Assembly: GCA_020161435.1 (NCBI GenBank)
Contig: JAIUNV010000001.1
Location: 124,001 to 188,000 of the forward strand
Length of the DNA: 64,000 nucleotides
Source of the DNA: Bacteroidota bacterium
GTDB lineage: Bacteria > Bacteroidota > Bacteroidia > Chitinophagales > Chitinophagaceae
Reading direction: 5' to 3'
This document shows positions 49,486-58,777 of the stretch, piece by piece. How positions within the stretch are numbered: the first letter of the stretch is position 1; each line of letters starts with the position of its first letter. The notes under the pieces are model-generated. The model worked only from the letters and a program-made list of their open reading frames with translations. It did not search any database and was not told where the DNA came from. A program made the translations under genes and the position numbers.

Positions 49486-51018
49486 TTACATGCTCCAACT
49501 AACGGTGCCGTCTTTTTCATCTTTCAGCTGAATACCCAAGGTCATCAGCTGGTTGCGGATGGCATCGCTGGTTTGGTAGTCTTTGCGGGCCTTGGCTTCT
49601 TTGCGCAGCTGAATGAGCACATCCATCACGCCGCCCAGTTTGCCATCATCTGCAGCCCCTGCAGCCGAAGGGCTTTGCAGTCCGAAAATGTCTTCGAGCC
49701 ACACTTTCATTTGCAATTGCAATTGGGTAAGCGTAGCAGCACTCAACGCCGTGGTAGCAATTTGTCCGCCTTTGATGCCGTTGATGATGGGCGCCAGTTC
49801 AAACATATTGGCGATTACTTTGGCGCTATTCAGGTCGTCGTTCATGAACTCGGCAAACTCCGTCACCAGCTTGTTCACTTTAGCATCCAGCTGTGCATCA
49901 CCGGCACTGCTGCCAAACTTGGCGGCATCCAGTTTCTGCAGGTTTTCGTAGGCTTCCCATAGTCGCTTCAAGGCTTTTTCGGAACCTTGTAGTGCTTCAT
50001 TGCCAAAGTCCAGTGTGCTGCGGTAGTGGCTCTGCAAAATGAAGAAACGAATGGTCATGGGATGGTAGGCCTGCTCCAGCAAGGGGTGATGGCCGCTGAA
50101 AAGTTCGGTCAGTTTAATCACGTTGTTGTAGCTCTTGCCCATCTTTTTGCCATTGATGGTAATCATGTTGTTGTGCAGCCAGTAGCGGGCCATCAGCTTG
50201 CCGTGGTGGCAAATGCTGCTTTGGGCAATCTCACTTTCGTGGTGCGGAAACTGCAGGTCCATGCCGCCGCCATGGATGTCGAACTCTTCGCCCAGGTACT
50301 TGCTGCTCATGGCCGAGCACTCAATGTGCCAGCCGGGAAAACCTTCGCCCCAGGGGCTGGCCCAGCGCATGATGTGCTCTGGCGGTGCTTTTTTCCAAAG
50401 AGCAAAGTCGGCCTTGTCGCGTTTCTCTTCCTGGCCATCCAGCTCACGGGTGGTTTCCAGCATATCGTCCAGCACACGGCCGCTCAGCTTGCCGTAGGGG
50501 TTGCTGTCTTTAAAGTCATTGGCGTATTTTTTTACATCAAAATACACGCTGCCGTTTTTCTCGTAGGCATAGCCTTCGGCCATGATTTTCTTAATCATTT
50601 CTATTTGCTCCACAATGTGGCCGGTGGCGGTGGGCTCAATGCTTGGTTCTACGTTATTGAACTGCTTCATGGCCCAGCGAAACAAGTTGGTGTACTTGGT
50701 TACCAGCTCCATGGGCTCCAATTTTTCGAGCACAGCCTTGCTGGCAATTTTATCTTCTGCCTGACGGCCTTCTTCTTCAAAGTGGCCGGCATCGGTTACG
50801 TTTCGTACGTACCGCACTTTGTAGCCCAGGTGGGTGAGGTAGCGGTACAGCACATCAAAGGTGACGTAGGGGCGGGCATGGCCCAAGTGGCTTTCGCCAC
50901 TTACGGTGGGGCCGCATACATACATACCTACGTGGCCGGGGGTAATCGATTGAAACGGTTCTTTAGAGCGGGTGTAGCTATTGTACACATGCAGTTGCGA
51001 TGCAGCAGTATCAGACAT
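49486..51018 (-). CDS. cysS: Cysteine--tRNA ligase
   Basis: A 510-residue class I aminoacyl-tRNA synthetase. The HIGH motif appears as SHLGHAR in [20 protein letters not shown] with the zinc Cys of CGP, further zinc ligands lie in [10 protein letters not shown] and the [11 protein letters not shown] segment, and the KMSKS loop is [11 protein letters not shown], with Gly instead of Ser. The last 130 residues form the anticodon-binding and DALR region. The length is slightly above the E. coli enzyme (461 residues), which is common in Bacteroidota. Transcribed alone; its terminator is clear. Confidence 0.95.
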   Translation of the reverse strand: MSDTAASQLHVYNSYTRSKEPFQSITPGHVGMYVCGPTVSGESHLGHARPYVTFDVLYRYLTHLGYKVRYVRNVTDAGHFEEEGRQAEDKIASKAVLEKLEPMELVTKYTNLFRWAMKQFNNVEPSIEPTATGHIVEQIEMIKKIMAEGYAYEKNGSVYFDVKKYANDFKDSNPYGKLSGRVLDDMLETTRELDGQEEKRDKADFALWKKAPPEHIMRWASPWGEGFPGWHIECSAMSSKYLGEEFDIHGGGMDLQFPHHESEIAQSSICHHGKLMARYWLHNNMITINGKKMGKSYNNVIKLTELFSGHHPLLEQAYHPMTIRFFILQSHYRSTLDFGNEALQGSEKALKRLWEAYENLQKLDAAKFGSSAGDAQLDAKVNKLVTEFAEFMNDDLNSAKVIANMFELAPIINGIKGGQIATTALSAATLTQLQLQMKVWLEDIFGLQSPSAAGAADDGKLGGVMDVLIQLRKEAKARKDYQTSDAIRNQLMTLGIQLKDEKDGTVSWSM

Positions 51019-51199
51019 ATCAAAAGAAAATTAGGAATACAAATGAATGGGGTTGCAAAGATGCCGAAGCAAAAAGTAAGAAGTGCTGATTAACAGCAAC
51101 AACAACAGGTATGGTAAATGGCGGTATTCATTTGCAGGGCAATGTTACGAATAAGCATTGAGCAAATACGTGATGATGGGGTAAGGTAAACGTGAAAAT

Positions 51200-52330
51200 T
51201 TATTTCAGCAGCTGCAGGTCGGCCACCACAGGCAGGTGATCGCTGTAGTTGGAGGGCACAGTGGCGCATTGCGTTACTTCCCATTTGGGGTTGGCAAAAA
51301 TGTAGTCGATGCGTAGCGTAGGTACCAAACCCATGTAAGTGCGGCCAATGCCAAATCCTTTTTTCAAAAACGCATCTTGCCAGTTGCTGCCGCGTAGCTG
51401 CCAGTAAGCGTAGCTGCCCGGCACATCATTTACATCGCCACAAAAAATGGCGGGGTAATGGCTGCTGTCGAGTATGGGCCGAATCTGATCGGCTTGTGCA
51501 CCGCGGTTGCGGAAGGCACGTTTCATTTTCTGAAAAATATTGCTCGATGCTTCTACGAGTTGCTCACTGTTGTTGCCTGCCGCTTGTTCCAAATGCGCAA
51601 AATCGTTGCCCAGCAGTTTGTACGATTGCAGGTGCGACGTAAAAATGCGAATGGTATCTTTTTTCCAGGCAATGTCGGCAAACAACAAGCTTTCGGGACT
51701 AGACGTAAAAGGCACCCGCTTTTTGAACACGATAGGATATCGGGAAAAAATAGCCACACCGCTGGTGTACTTCCATGCCACCCGTGAGTAATCTTTCGAC
51801 ATCACATAGTAGGGGAACCCCAGTTCCTTCATCCATTGAATATTGTCGTGCCCTTCGTGGGGTTTGTCAAACTGGCCAAACTCCTGAAAGCATACCACAT
51901 CGGCCCGGTAGGCCTTGATGAGGGCATACATGTTGCGGGTGGTTTCCCGCAGGGTTTTGGGGTCTTGTGCCCCGTTGCCTTTCATGGCTTTTACATTCCA
52001 GGTAAAAATGCGGAGCTGATTGGTACTCGATGGTTTGCGTTTGCTAAAATCGGGGTTGTGCGTAGCTACCAGCACACTCAGTTGCTGCCAGCCTAGCAGC
52101 AAAGTGATGATGGAAATAAGGGTGAATTTGATTTTGAAAAAAAACCAAAACACAACAAACAACAGCAACAAAATGCAGAGGTAGGGGATGGTGAGGCTGA
52201 GAAAACTAATGAGCCAAAACGATTCCGGATTAAGCCATGGCTGCAGACAGGCCAGCAAAAAGAGCATACTCACCAACAGGTTGGCGATGATGAAAAAACG
52301 TTTGCTCAATTTTCTGAAACTAAATGCCAT
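51200..52330 (-). CDS. Membrane-anchored endonuclease/exonuclease/phosphatase protein 1
   Basis: A 376-residue protein. Three or so hydrophobic helices in the first 90 residues (FFIIANLLVSMLFLLACLQP; LCILLLLFVVFWFFFKIKFT) precede an EEP fold: the first motif LRIFTWNVKAMKG, then VVCFQEFGQF, the CGDVNDVPGSY catalytic loop and YSDHLPVVADLQL at the end. Targets of such membrane EEP proteins in Bacteroidota are unknown; nucleases, sphingomyelinases and phosphatases share the fold. The next gene upstream codes for a paralog, so the pair arose by tandem duplication. It closes the rhomboid operon. Confidence 0.88.
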   Translation of the reverse strand: MAFSFRKLSKRFFIIANLLVSMLFLLACLQPWLNPESFWLISFLSLTIPYLCILLLLFVVFWFFFKIKFTLISIITLLLGWQQLSVLVATHNPDFSKRKPSSTNQLRIFTWNVKAMKGNGAQDPKTLRETTRNMYALIKAYRADVVCFQEFGQFDKPHEGHDNIQWMKELGFPYYVMSKDYSRVAWKYTSGVAIFSRYPIVFKKRVPFTSSPESLLFADIAWKKDTIRIFTSHLQSYKLLGNDFAHLEQAAGNNSEQLVEASSNIFQKMKRAFRNRGAQADQIRPILDSSHYPAIFCGDVNDVPGSYAYWQLRGSNWQDAFLKKGFGIGRTYMGLVPTLRIDYIFANPKWEVTQCATVPSNYSDHLPVVADLQLLK

Positions 52331-52383
52331 GAGTAGGGGCTGAAATTAATGCCAATTGGGGTAAAGAAACCTGATTTAGTTTG

Positions 52384-53520
52384 TTATCGCCATCCAAAAT
52401 CTGCAAGTAATGGTTTATGATCGCTGATGTGGAGTGTGTGGCTGTGCATTTGCAGCACTTGTAGCTGAGGGTGGTGCAGCAGGTAATCAATGCGCAGGTT
52501 GGGTAGCACCGAATTGCGGTAGGTTTTACCCCAGCCAAAACCTGTTTCCAGAAAGGCATCTTTCAGCGGGCCTTTTACCTTGCTATACACATACGATGTG
52601 GGAACAGAATTGAGATCGGCACCAAGAATAACCGGCACTGCACAGGTATCTAAAAAAGCCCGCAGCGTTTGCGCCTGAGTAGTATGATAGGCTTGAAAGT
52701 AGCGGAGCTTTTTGAGCTTGTTTCCGGTAACGAGTACGCTGGTATCCTGCTTGTATATAAACCCGAAAGTATCGGCGGGCAATACCCCCAGGTTGAGGTG
52801 CATACTCACAAAATGCGTGGTGGCCAGCCTTACGGGTTTACCATTCATTGCTATATCGGCCCAGCCAATGTAGGGGGCATACTCCCTGTTGGGATATTGC
52901 ACCCGGCCGGTTTGTATAAAAGGCCTGCGGGAAAAAATAATAACGCCCTCTGTATTGGTGCCCCACGGTTTGGTGTCGGAAAAATAAGGGGCGAAATGAA
53001 CGAAAGGATAGCCCAGCGTATCACGAATGAGCGACAGGTTGGACCAAAGCACCGGGCTTGCGTAGTTCTGAAAATCCTGCATCATTATCACATCAGGTTG
53101 CTGCTGGCGTATATACTGAACGGCCACTGATCTGTCTGTACTAAAGCGGTTGTGAAAAGTATCGATACCCGCCAGCTGCTCACAATTCCATTGCATAATG
53201 CGCAGCAAATGGTTCTCTTTTTGCGTTGACCATTGACCGGAGAAAGTATGCATGGCCCATACATTGCTCATAACAAGCATACCCATGCACCAACTGTACA
53301 ACCAAAACCTGCGGTAGGCAAAACGAAAGCGGTATAACAAAAGCAGCAGTACACCAAAAGCCAGCCAGGTATAGGGCCAGCCAATGCCTAAAATGCCCAT
53401 GGGCCACCAATGTGCAGGCGGTATGGTGTACAGCAACAGGCTTACTGCATACAGTACCAGTGCCGGCCATGCCAACAGCCGAATAAACCACGGAGAATTG
53501 TGTATGGGGTGCTGCTGCAT
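52384..53520 (-). CDS. Membrane-anchored endonuclease/exonuclease/phosphatase protein 2
   Basis: A 378-residue paralog of the preceding protein. Its N-terminal 100 residues again carry three hydrophobic segments (LALVLYAVSLLLYTIPPAHW-like start, here WPALVLYAVSLLLYTI), and the EEP core shows IMQWNCEQLAGID, VIMMQDFQNY, LGADLNSVPTSYVY and HISDHKPLLADFGW. Both paralogs share the sequence LRIDY between the last two motifs, which confirms common origin. The catalytic His and Asp are kept in both. It lies 13 bases after the Ser-less rhomboid gene and 53 bases before the other EEP gene, so all four form one transcript. Confidence 0.88.
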   Translation of the reverse strand: MQQHPIHNSPWFIRLLAWPALVLYAVSLLLYTIPPAHWWPMGILGIGWPYTWLAFGVLLLLLYRFRFAYRRFWLYSWCMGMLVMSNVWAMHTFSGQWSTQKENHLLRIMQWNCEQLAGIDTFHNRFSTDRSVAVQYIRQQQPDVIMMQDFQNYASPVLWSNLSLIRDTLGYPFVHFAPYFSDTKPWGTNTEGVIIFSRRPFIQTGRVQYPNREYAPYIGWADIAMNGKPVRLATTHFVSMHLNLGVLPADTFGFIYKQDTSVLVTGNKLKKLRYFQAYHTTQAQTLRAFLDTCAVPVILGADLNSVPTSYVYSKVKGPLKDAFLETGFGWGKTYRNSVLPNLRIDYLLHHPQLQVLQMHSHTLHISDHKPLLADFGWR

Positions 53521-53533
53521 GAAACGGTAAACG

Positions 53534-54457
53534 CTACAATTCTTCGTTGCTGGCTTTTTTCAAAAAGGCCTTTTCTTCATCCGATAGCGAGTGGTAGCCA
53601 TGCACACTTATTTTATCGAGCAGTTCATCTACCCGTTGCTGTGTCAGTTTTGGGGTAGCTTTAAAAGGCGCAGGGCCTTGTTTGTAGTGTAGTTTTTCTT
53701 TTTGCTTGCGTTGCTGAGCATCCTTTTTTGGGTCGAACATGTGAAAGAACCAATGGTACAATTGATGCATCCATTCGCCCCAGTCGGCACCACGCTGCAC
53801 GGCTTTCATATACATCAGGCCTATGAAACCACCGGCCAAATGAGCTACCGCAGTACCTGCACCTACACTGGCTATAAGGGCATAATCTATCAATACAAAA
53901 ATGAGGGTGAGCACCCACAGCGGTATACCACCCATAAGCATAGGAAAAATGCGGTAGTTAGGCGCCAGTGCAGTAGTGGCTACCGCTACTGCCATTAACC
54001 CGGCGCCGGCCCCTTCCATAGGGCGAATTATATTGATTTGCTGCTGCAGGACCGGAAAAATATTCACCGTTATCAAAAAGAAAAAGGCACCTACCAAACC
54101 ACCATAGATAAAAATGGGAGCCAGGTGCCGGTTGCCCATCAGGTCTTGCAAAATGTAGCCAAAAGCCCATAGCCACAGCATATTGCTGATGAGCTGCCAT
54201 ACACCGCTGTGTGTAAACATGTAGCTGAAAATGGTCCAGGGGCGGCTCAGCAATTTGGTAGGTTCAGCGGGTAGCGCAAACCAGTTGAATATTTGGGTAA
54301 TAAATAAGCTTTCATCCACACCGCTTAGGTAGTAACCAATGCGCAAAAAGGTTATAAATACAAACACCACGGCCGTAACCGATATAAGGCCGACCAATGC
54401 ATTGTTTTCTGCGCCCAGTAAAATGGTCCGCTTTTTTTGTCCTGGAAAAGTGCCCAT
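53534..54457 (-). CDS. Rhomboid family protein lacking the catalytic serine
   Basis: A 307-residue polytopic membrane protein of the rhomboid family, with six helices and a soluble C-terminal tail (KKDAQQRKQKEKLHYKQGPA). The helix with the catalytic serine reads GAGAGLMAVAVATTALAPNY (residues 149-168): where active enzymes have the Ser of GxSG, here Gly151 is found. The helix-2 His, which stabilises the oxyanion, is Gln88 in SGVWQLISNMLWLW. The base His206 is retained in VAHLAGGFIGLMYM. So it is probably an inactive member (pseudoprotease) that may bind and hold substrates or the active paralog. The next gene upstream codes for an intact rhomboid. Confidence 0.85.
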   Translation of the reverse strand: MGTFPGQKKRTILLGAENNALVGLISVTAVVFVFITFLRIGYYLSGVDESLFITQIFNWFALPAEPTKLLSRPWTIFSYMFTHSGVWQLISNMLWLWAFGYILQDLMGNRHLAPIFIYGGLVGAFFFLITVNIFPVLQQQINIIRPMEGAGAGLMAVAVATTALAPNYRIFPMLMGGIPLWVLTLIFVLIDYALIASVGAGTAVAHLAGGFIGLMYMKAVQRGADWGEWMHQLYHWFFHMFDPKKDAQQRKQKEKLHYKQGPAPFKATPKLTQQRVDELLDKISVHGYHSLSDEEKAFLKKASNEEL

Positions 54458-54555
54458 ATCCTAAGTGTGATTTTTTTAAAAATGAGCCTTGCGGCCGAAT
54501 GAACATTTACAACGAATGAACAAGGAGCGTGGTTGTGGGGGTATTGATATTTTAC

Positions 54556-55413
54556 TTAATAAAAACGGCGCCGGTTGGTTTTGTTCCAAAAGTACACCAG
54601 CAAAAAACCTACGATAGCACCCCCAAGGTGGGCCCACCGGGCAATGTTGTCGCCGGCACTGTTACGCACAGCCATGCTTAGTTCAAAAGCTATGTACAGC
54701 AGCACAAACCATTTGGCTTTGATGGGCACAAAAAAGTAGAGATAAATGTGGGTATTGGGAAATAAATAACCGAAGGCGGCGAGGCAGCCAAACACAGCGC
54801 CACTGGCACCCAGGGTGGCTTCGCTCAGCGAGTAGTTGGCATGTTCGGTTACCAGCATCACGGCTTGCTCGGCTATCTGCAGGTTGTTGGGCTCGTACTG
54901 CCAGGCGGTGAGTATGCGGGCCGCAATGTTGTAATCGTAGCCTGAGTTGAGGTTGTAAGTATTGTAATAATTGAGGTAGGCCTGCAGGGTAGGGTGTGCC
55001 TTAAACGATTCAAAATCGCTGATAAGCTGCATGTTTTCGTACCACAAAAAGCCGAGGTGTAAGAGTGCCGCACCCAAGCCACACACCAGATAGAAAATGA
55101 GAAAACGCTTTGGTCCCCACAGGTTTTCCAGAATAGAGCCAAACATCCACAACGCAAACATGTTGCTGATGAGGTGCATGAGGCTGCCATGCATAAACAT
55201 GTGGGTAAACAGCTGCCAGGGCTTAAACAGCGGCGAAAACAAATGATGCAGGGCAAACAGGTTGCTGGTATTGCCCACTTTTATTTGTAAGTCGCTGCCG
55301 GGGTACACGCCGTCAAAAGTGATCTGTGCCAAAAACACCAGACCATTAATGATGAGTAGATTTTTTATGATTACCGGCAATATCTGAAAGCTACCGGGAC
55401 GAAATTGAGTCAT
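54556..55413 (-). CDS. Rhomboid intramembrane serine protease
   Basis: A 285-residue membrane protease. All catalytic parts are visible: Ser204 in LGASGAVFGCLAAFGY, His262 in WAHLGGAIVGFLLVYFW, and the oxyanion His80 and Asn84 in HGSLMHLISNMFALWMFG. Rhomboids cut transmembrane segments within the membrane. The ATG at 55413 begins MTQFRPGSFQ; a longer frame to 55530 has an odd, basic extension without hydrophobic character. It is followed 98 bases later by the Ser-less paralog and then by two EEP genes, a gene order seen near mutL in other Bacteroidota, although mutL is not visible here. Confidence 0.92.
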   Translation of the reverse strand: MTQFRPGSFQILPVIIKNLLIINGLVFLAQITFDGVYPGSDLQIKVGNTSNLFALHHLFSPLFKPWQLFTHMFMHGSLMHLISNMFALWMFGSILENLWGPKRFLIFYLVCGLGAALLHLGFLWYENMQLISDFESFKAHPTLQAYLNYYNTYNLNSGYDYNIAARILTAWQYEPNNLQIAEQAVMLVTEHANYSLSEATLGASGAVFGCLAAFGYLFPNTHIYLYFFVPIKAKWFVLLYIAFELSMAVRNSAGDNIARWAHLGGAIVGFLLVYFWNKTNRRRFY

Positions 55414-55533
55414 AAGAATGCCGCTACGTTTGTTTCGGTGCTGCGAAGTACGAACAAAATCAACAATCGATGGGCGAAGGCTTGTTAAGAAAAGCAGTTT
55501 TTGCACCACCCATAGGGTTTTCTCATTCAAATG

Positions 55534-56673
55534 CTATTGGCTATTACCCCTTTGGTACTGCTGAATCAGCGAAATAACTATTTCCTTGGGCAATGCTTCA
55601 ATGGTACGGCCCGCTTTCCCCTTCATGGTTTCTGCTGCAAACAATGAATTGATGATGGCTTCTTCAGTTGCTTCGATAGCTGCCATAAACAAGGGTGTAG
55701 TGGCTTCGTTGTGCAGGTACTGTGCAGGCACCAGCATTGCTGCCGTTGGTTGATGCGGTACTTTGTTCGCTGTTGAAAAAGCAATGACATAATCGCCGCT
55801 GCCATTGCTGGCTATGCCACCTGTTTTGGCCAAACCCATAAAGGCCCGTTTGGCCAGCCGTTCGAGGTTGCGGGCATCGAGCGGCGCATCGGTCGCTACC
55901 ACTATCATGCAGCTGCCATCGGGAGTATGATTGAGTTCATCTTTCAATGCATATTTCTGCAACAGCTGCCCCACAGGTACACCCGCTATTTCCAACACGC
56001 CGCCAAAATTGGTTTGCACCAATACGCCTACGGTATAGCCGCCCAAATTGGCCGGTAGCTGTCGGCTGGCGGTACCAATGCCGCCCTTCCACCCAAAGCA
56101 CACCGTGCCGGTGCCTGCACCTACATTGCCTTGCGACAGCACACCTGTATCTGCCTGCAAAATGCTTAGCACTACCTGTGCCCGGCTCACATGCATGCCA
56201 CGGATATCGTTGAGATAACCATCGTTGGTTTCACCCACCACCGCATTTACACTTTGCACTTTTTCATTGCCGGGTTGTTGCAAGGTATAGTCGATGATGC
56301 CTTGTATACCTGCAGGTACGCTGAGTGTATTGGTGAGCACAATGGGCGATTCAATATTGCCCAATTCAGCAATTTGTGTGCTTCCCGCCAGCTTCCCAAA
56401 GCCATTGCCTACAAATACAGCAGCGGGTACTTTTTGCTGAAACAAATTGCCGCCGTGTGGTACAATACTCGTCACACCTGTTCGTACTGAGTCGCCTTGC
56501 ACAATAGTTATCTGCCCCACTTTTACACCCTGCACATCTGTAATGGCATTGAGCCTGCCTGTGGGCATTACACCAATGCGAATACCGTTTTGACGCAACA
56601 AATTGGGAGCTTGTGCTTGTACAGCATTGGAGGCCAACAAACTAGCTACCAATAAGAATGGTTTGAACATCAT
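55534..56673 (-). CDS. Exported P1 family peptidase (DmpA/aminopeptidase type)
   Basis: A 379-residue N-terminal nucleophile peptidase with signal peptide (FKPFLLVASLLASNAVQAQA). Family features are the DVQGVKVGQ strand, the GAGTGTVCFGWKGGIGTASR loop and the segment GIASNGSGDYVIAFST, in which the Ser after NG is the likely nucleophile; active P1 enzymes are cleaved at that Gly-Ser bond. These peptidases release N-terminal residues from small peptides, amides or esters. Being exported, it fits the peptidase-rich theme with the S9 and S46 enzymes. Transcribed from its own start between the rhomboid and the methyltransferase genes. Confidence 0.88.
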   Translation of the reverse strand: MMFKPFLLVASLLASNAVQAQAPNLLRQNGIRIGVMPTGRLNAITDVQGVKVGQITIVQGDSVRTGVTSIVPHGGNLFQQKVPAAVFVGNGFGKLAGSTQIAELGNIESPIVLTNTLSVPAGIQGIIDYTLQQPGNEKVQSVNAVVGETNDGYLNDIRGMHVSRAQVVLSILQADTGVLSQGNVGAGTGTVCFGWKGGIGTASRQLPANLGGYTVGVLVQTNFGGVLEIAGVPVGQLLQKYALKDELNHTPDGSCMIVVATDAPLDARNLERLAKRAFMGLAKTGGIASNGSGDYVIAFSTANKVPHQPTAAMLVPAQYLHNEATTPLFMAAIEATEEAIINSLFAAETMKGKAGRTIEALPKEIVISLIQQYQRGNSQ

Positions 56674-56707
56674 GCAGCGAAATGATTTACCCGAAAGATA
56701 ATGGTTG

Positions 56708-57322
56708 CTACTGCTTCAGCACCAGTATGCTGATAAAATGCATGCTGCCATCCAGTGGCACGGTTTCTTCATGTTGCTCAATTGTAAAAGGAAGCAGTGC
56801 CTCAATAAAAGGCTTAGCCATGAGCCGCTGTGGTGTAGCCAACATAATGCAGGCACCTGCAGCCAATTGTTGTTGCAGTACCAGCAGCAAACCGGCAAAT
56901 GCAGCGGGCTCGTAGTTTACATCACTCAGTAAAATGGTTTGTGGATGCCAATGAGAAGGCAGGTGCAGCCAATCGGCTACGGTACAAGTCACGTTTGTGC
57001 ATTGGTGCAGTTGTTTATTGGCCTGCATCACCGGAATGGCGTTTGGTTCAATATCAGAGCAAATGACCTGCTGCGCAAAACGGGCTGCTACAATGGATGG
57101 CAAACCAATACCAGCAGCCAGCTCCAATACCAGCGGCACTTTTACCCAACGCGGATGTTGTAATAAGAAACTCGCCAAACCAATGGATGCCGGCCAAAGC
57201 CTTGCCCAATATGGGTTTTGCTGCTCTTGCAAGCAAGCATACACTGCCGTTGGCTCCGGCAGATACACAGTTATATTCTCTTGCTGCAGCGGTATGTTTT
57301 GGTTGGTAAGTGGGAAAAGCAT
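56708..57322 (-). CDS. Class I SAM-dependent methyltransferase
   Basis: A 204-residue soluble enzyme of the METTL20/PrmA-related group. The SAM motif I is LELAAGIGLPSIVAARFAQQ, the acidic loop ICSDIEPNAIPVMQAN binds the ribose, and the post-motif SDVNYEPAAFAGL resembles lysine methyltransferases of the family. The N-terminal WARLWPASIGLASFLLQ box is also typical. The substrate (protein lysine, tRNA or small molecule) cannot be told. It is 34 bases upstream of the P1 peptidase gene on the same strand, so the two may be cotranscribed, though a functional link is not evident. Confidence 0.82.
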   Translation of the reverse strand: MLFPLTNQNIPLQQENITVYLPEPTAVYACLQEQQNPYWARLWPASIGLASFLLQHPRWVKVPLVLELAAGIGLPSIVAARFAQQVICSDIEPNAIPVMQANKQLHQCTNVTCTVADWLHLPSHWHPQTILLSDVNYEPAAFAGLLLVLQQQLAAGACIMLATPQRLMAKPFIEALLPFTIEQHEETVPLDGSMHFISILVLKQ

Positions 57323-57358
57323 TCTGAACAGCCGATGTGATAATTAGCAAATGAGCCA

Positions 57359-57568
57359 ATATGAAACAAGTAGCAATAAAAAATAAGAAATAAGCAACAA
57401 AAAATAAGGAATAAGAAAGTGTGGAAACCAGCAAGTAAGCCTTGGAACCGGATGCAGTACAAGGACGTCTATTGCTCCCTCCGTTTACGCTGCGTCTCCG
57501 CGGTGATTAAAGTGAATAGTAAATTACTTTGTGCTCCTTTGTGTATTCCTTGTGTCTTCGTGGTTCAA
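57359..57568. repeat. Stacked repeats (families D and A)
   Basis: AAATAAGAAATAAGCAAC and AATAAGGAATAAGAAAG stretches (57379-57418) are followed by the CTTTGTGTATTCCTTGTGTC family A copy (57527-57568, with a degenerate part from 57483). Order and relative orientation are the reverse complement of those at 30159-30350. Confidence 0.6.
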
Positions 57569-57575
57569 AATCAAT

Positions 57576-57995
57576 TTAGCTTCTGCACTTGCTGCAAATA
57601 CCACTCACCACCATTTCGGTTTTGCTGGCTTCAAAGCCTTCGGGCATGCGTACAAAAGGTACATGCACATCATCAAGGCATTGGGTGGCACTACAGCGGG
57701 TGCACACAAAATGTACATGGTCGTCATGATGGTGGCCATCGGCACAACCGTCTTTACACAAGGCATAACGGGCTGCGCCATCGGAGCCCGGTATGGAGTG
57801 AATGATGCCTTTTTCGGCAAAGGCCTGTAAAGTACGGTAGATGGTAACCCTGTCAATGTTTTGCAGCGACTGTTCTATATCGGCATGGCGAAGGGCGCTG
57901 GCATTTTGCTGCAAAAACAGCTGCAAAATATTGCGGCGGCTATCTGTAACGCTCAGGGAGTTACGCTTTAGAATATCTGTTGTTGCATCTTTCAT
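57576..57995 (-). CDS. Fur family transcriptional regulator
   Basis: A 139-residue metal-sensing repressor. The N-terminal winged helix contains SVTDSRRNILQLFLQQNASA and NIDRVTIYRTLQAFAEKGII; the dimerisation domain has the histidine-rich sensor GHHHDDHVHFVCTRC and a second cysteine pair ICSKC, a structural zinc site. The motif pattern could fit Fur, Zur or PerR; which metal it senses cannot be said from sequence alone. It is 32 bases downstream of the SCO gene on the same strand and close to a divergent merC-like gene, so control of metal uptake or copper handling is likely. Confidence 0.9.
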   Translation of the reverse strand: MKDATTDILKRNSLSVTDSRRNILQLFLQQNASALRHADIEQSLQNIDRVTIYRTLQAFAEKGIIHSIPGSDGAARYALCKDGCADGHHHDDHVHFVCTRCSATQCLDDVHVPFVRMPEGFEASKTEMVVSGICSKCRS

Positions 57996-58027
57996 ACTCC
58001 GGCTATTTGAAGAAAAAGAGAAAGCGA

Positions 58028-58690
58028 TTATTGAGCAGGGCTATTGCCAAAAATATTGTTCACAAAACTGCTGCGATCGGTTTCTTTCAACAATTGAGGT
58101 ATGTCTTCTTTCAACGAGTTTATTTCTTTTTGTTTTAAACCATCATAAATACCGCGTACCCGTCCTTGCCTATCTACGAGTGCTAAAAACTGCGAGTGCA
58201 AAAACTGATCGTTGATGTCGCCTACGTTGTTTTTAGGATCGTCAATATGATAGCTTTCACGGGCAATATTGTACAGCTCAAGTTTATTGCCGGTTACAAA
58301 TTGCCACTGCTTGCCATCGGCCCCAATGCTATCGCAATAGCGCTTTAGCTGTGGTATGCTATCGTACTCTGGCTGGCAGGTATGGCTAAGCAGTGCAAAT
58401 TCTTTTTCTTGCTGAAATGCCTGGTACACCGTTTTTACTTTGCCATTCATATTGGGGCAAATGCCCGTGCAGGTTACAAAAAAGTAGTTGGCCACGTACA
58501 CTTTACCTTTGTAAGTGGCTTGTGTAACCGTGTCGCCATTTTGGTTCACAAAAGCAAAAGGCTTTACATAGCTAATTACTGGCAGCTTGCTTTTCCAGTT
58601 GTCGGTACCACGAAACACAAAAAAGAAAAAACCTGCCAGGGTAAGCAAGAAGGCCGAACCGTAAATCAATAACTTTTTATTTGTACTCAT
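58028..58690 (-). CDS. SCO1/SenC family copper/thiol protein
   Basis: A 220-residue membrane-anchored protein. One hydrophobic helix (LLIYGSAFLLTLAGFFFFVF) exposes a thioredoxin-like domain to the periplasm. The copper-binding motif is CTGIC (Cys74 and Cys78) in YFFVTCTGICPNMNG, with the third ligand His in FLHSQFLALVDRQG. SCO proteins deliver copper to cytochrome oxidase or reduce its thiols. The ATG at 58690 is only seven bases from the perfect -7 box TACCTTTG at 58697-58704, so the message may have almost no leader. It shares the regulatory region with the divergent merC-like gene. Confidence 0.9.
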   Translation of the reverse strand: MSTNKKLLIYGSAFLLTLAGFFFFVFRGTDNWKSKLPVISYVKPFAFVNQNGDTVTQATYKGKVYVANYFFVTCTGICPNMNGKVKTVYQAFQQEKEFALLSHTCQPEYDSIPQLKRYCDSIGADGKQWQFVTGNKLELYNIARESYHIDDPKNNVGDINDQFLHSQFLALVDRQGRVRGIYDGLKQKEINSLKEDIPQLLKETDRSSFVNNIFGNSPAQ

Positions 58691-58696
58691 GATGGG

Positions 58697-58704
58697 CAAA
58701 GGTA
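58697..58704 (-). promoter_or_regulatory. -7 box of the SCO gene, near the start codon
   Basis: TACCTTTG on the minus strand is a perfect TAnnTTTG match; six bases separate it from the ATG. The TTTG-like -33 element was not found. Confidence 0.5.
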
Positions 58705-58707
58705 TCG

Positions 58708-58736
58708 TTTGAATGCATTGAACTTCCCTATATTTG
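58708..58736 (+). promoter_or_regulatory. Promoter of the merC-like gene
   Basis: TTTG at 58708-58711, 17 bases, then TATATTTG at 58729-58736 (perfect TAnnTTTG). The ATG lies 42 bases downstream. It overlaps the region of the divergent SCO promoter. Confidence 0.6.
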
Positions 58737-58777
58737 CAATTCTGTTGCAAAACGTAGGTCTTGAATTTTCACGCATT

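Noticed and set aside
50026..51093. A 355-codon plus-strand frame opposite cysS
   Set aside because: The minus strand encodes complete cysteinyl-tRNA synthetase; the plus frame is a shadow.
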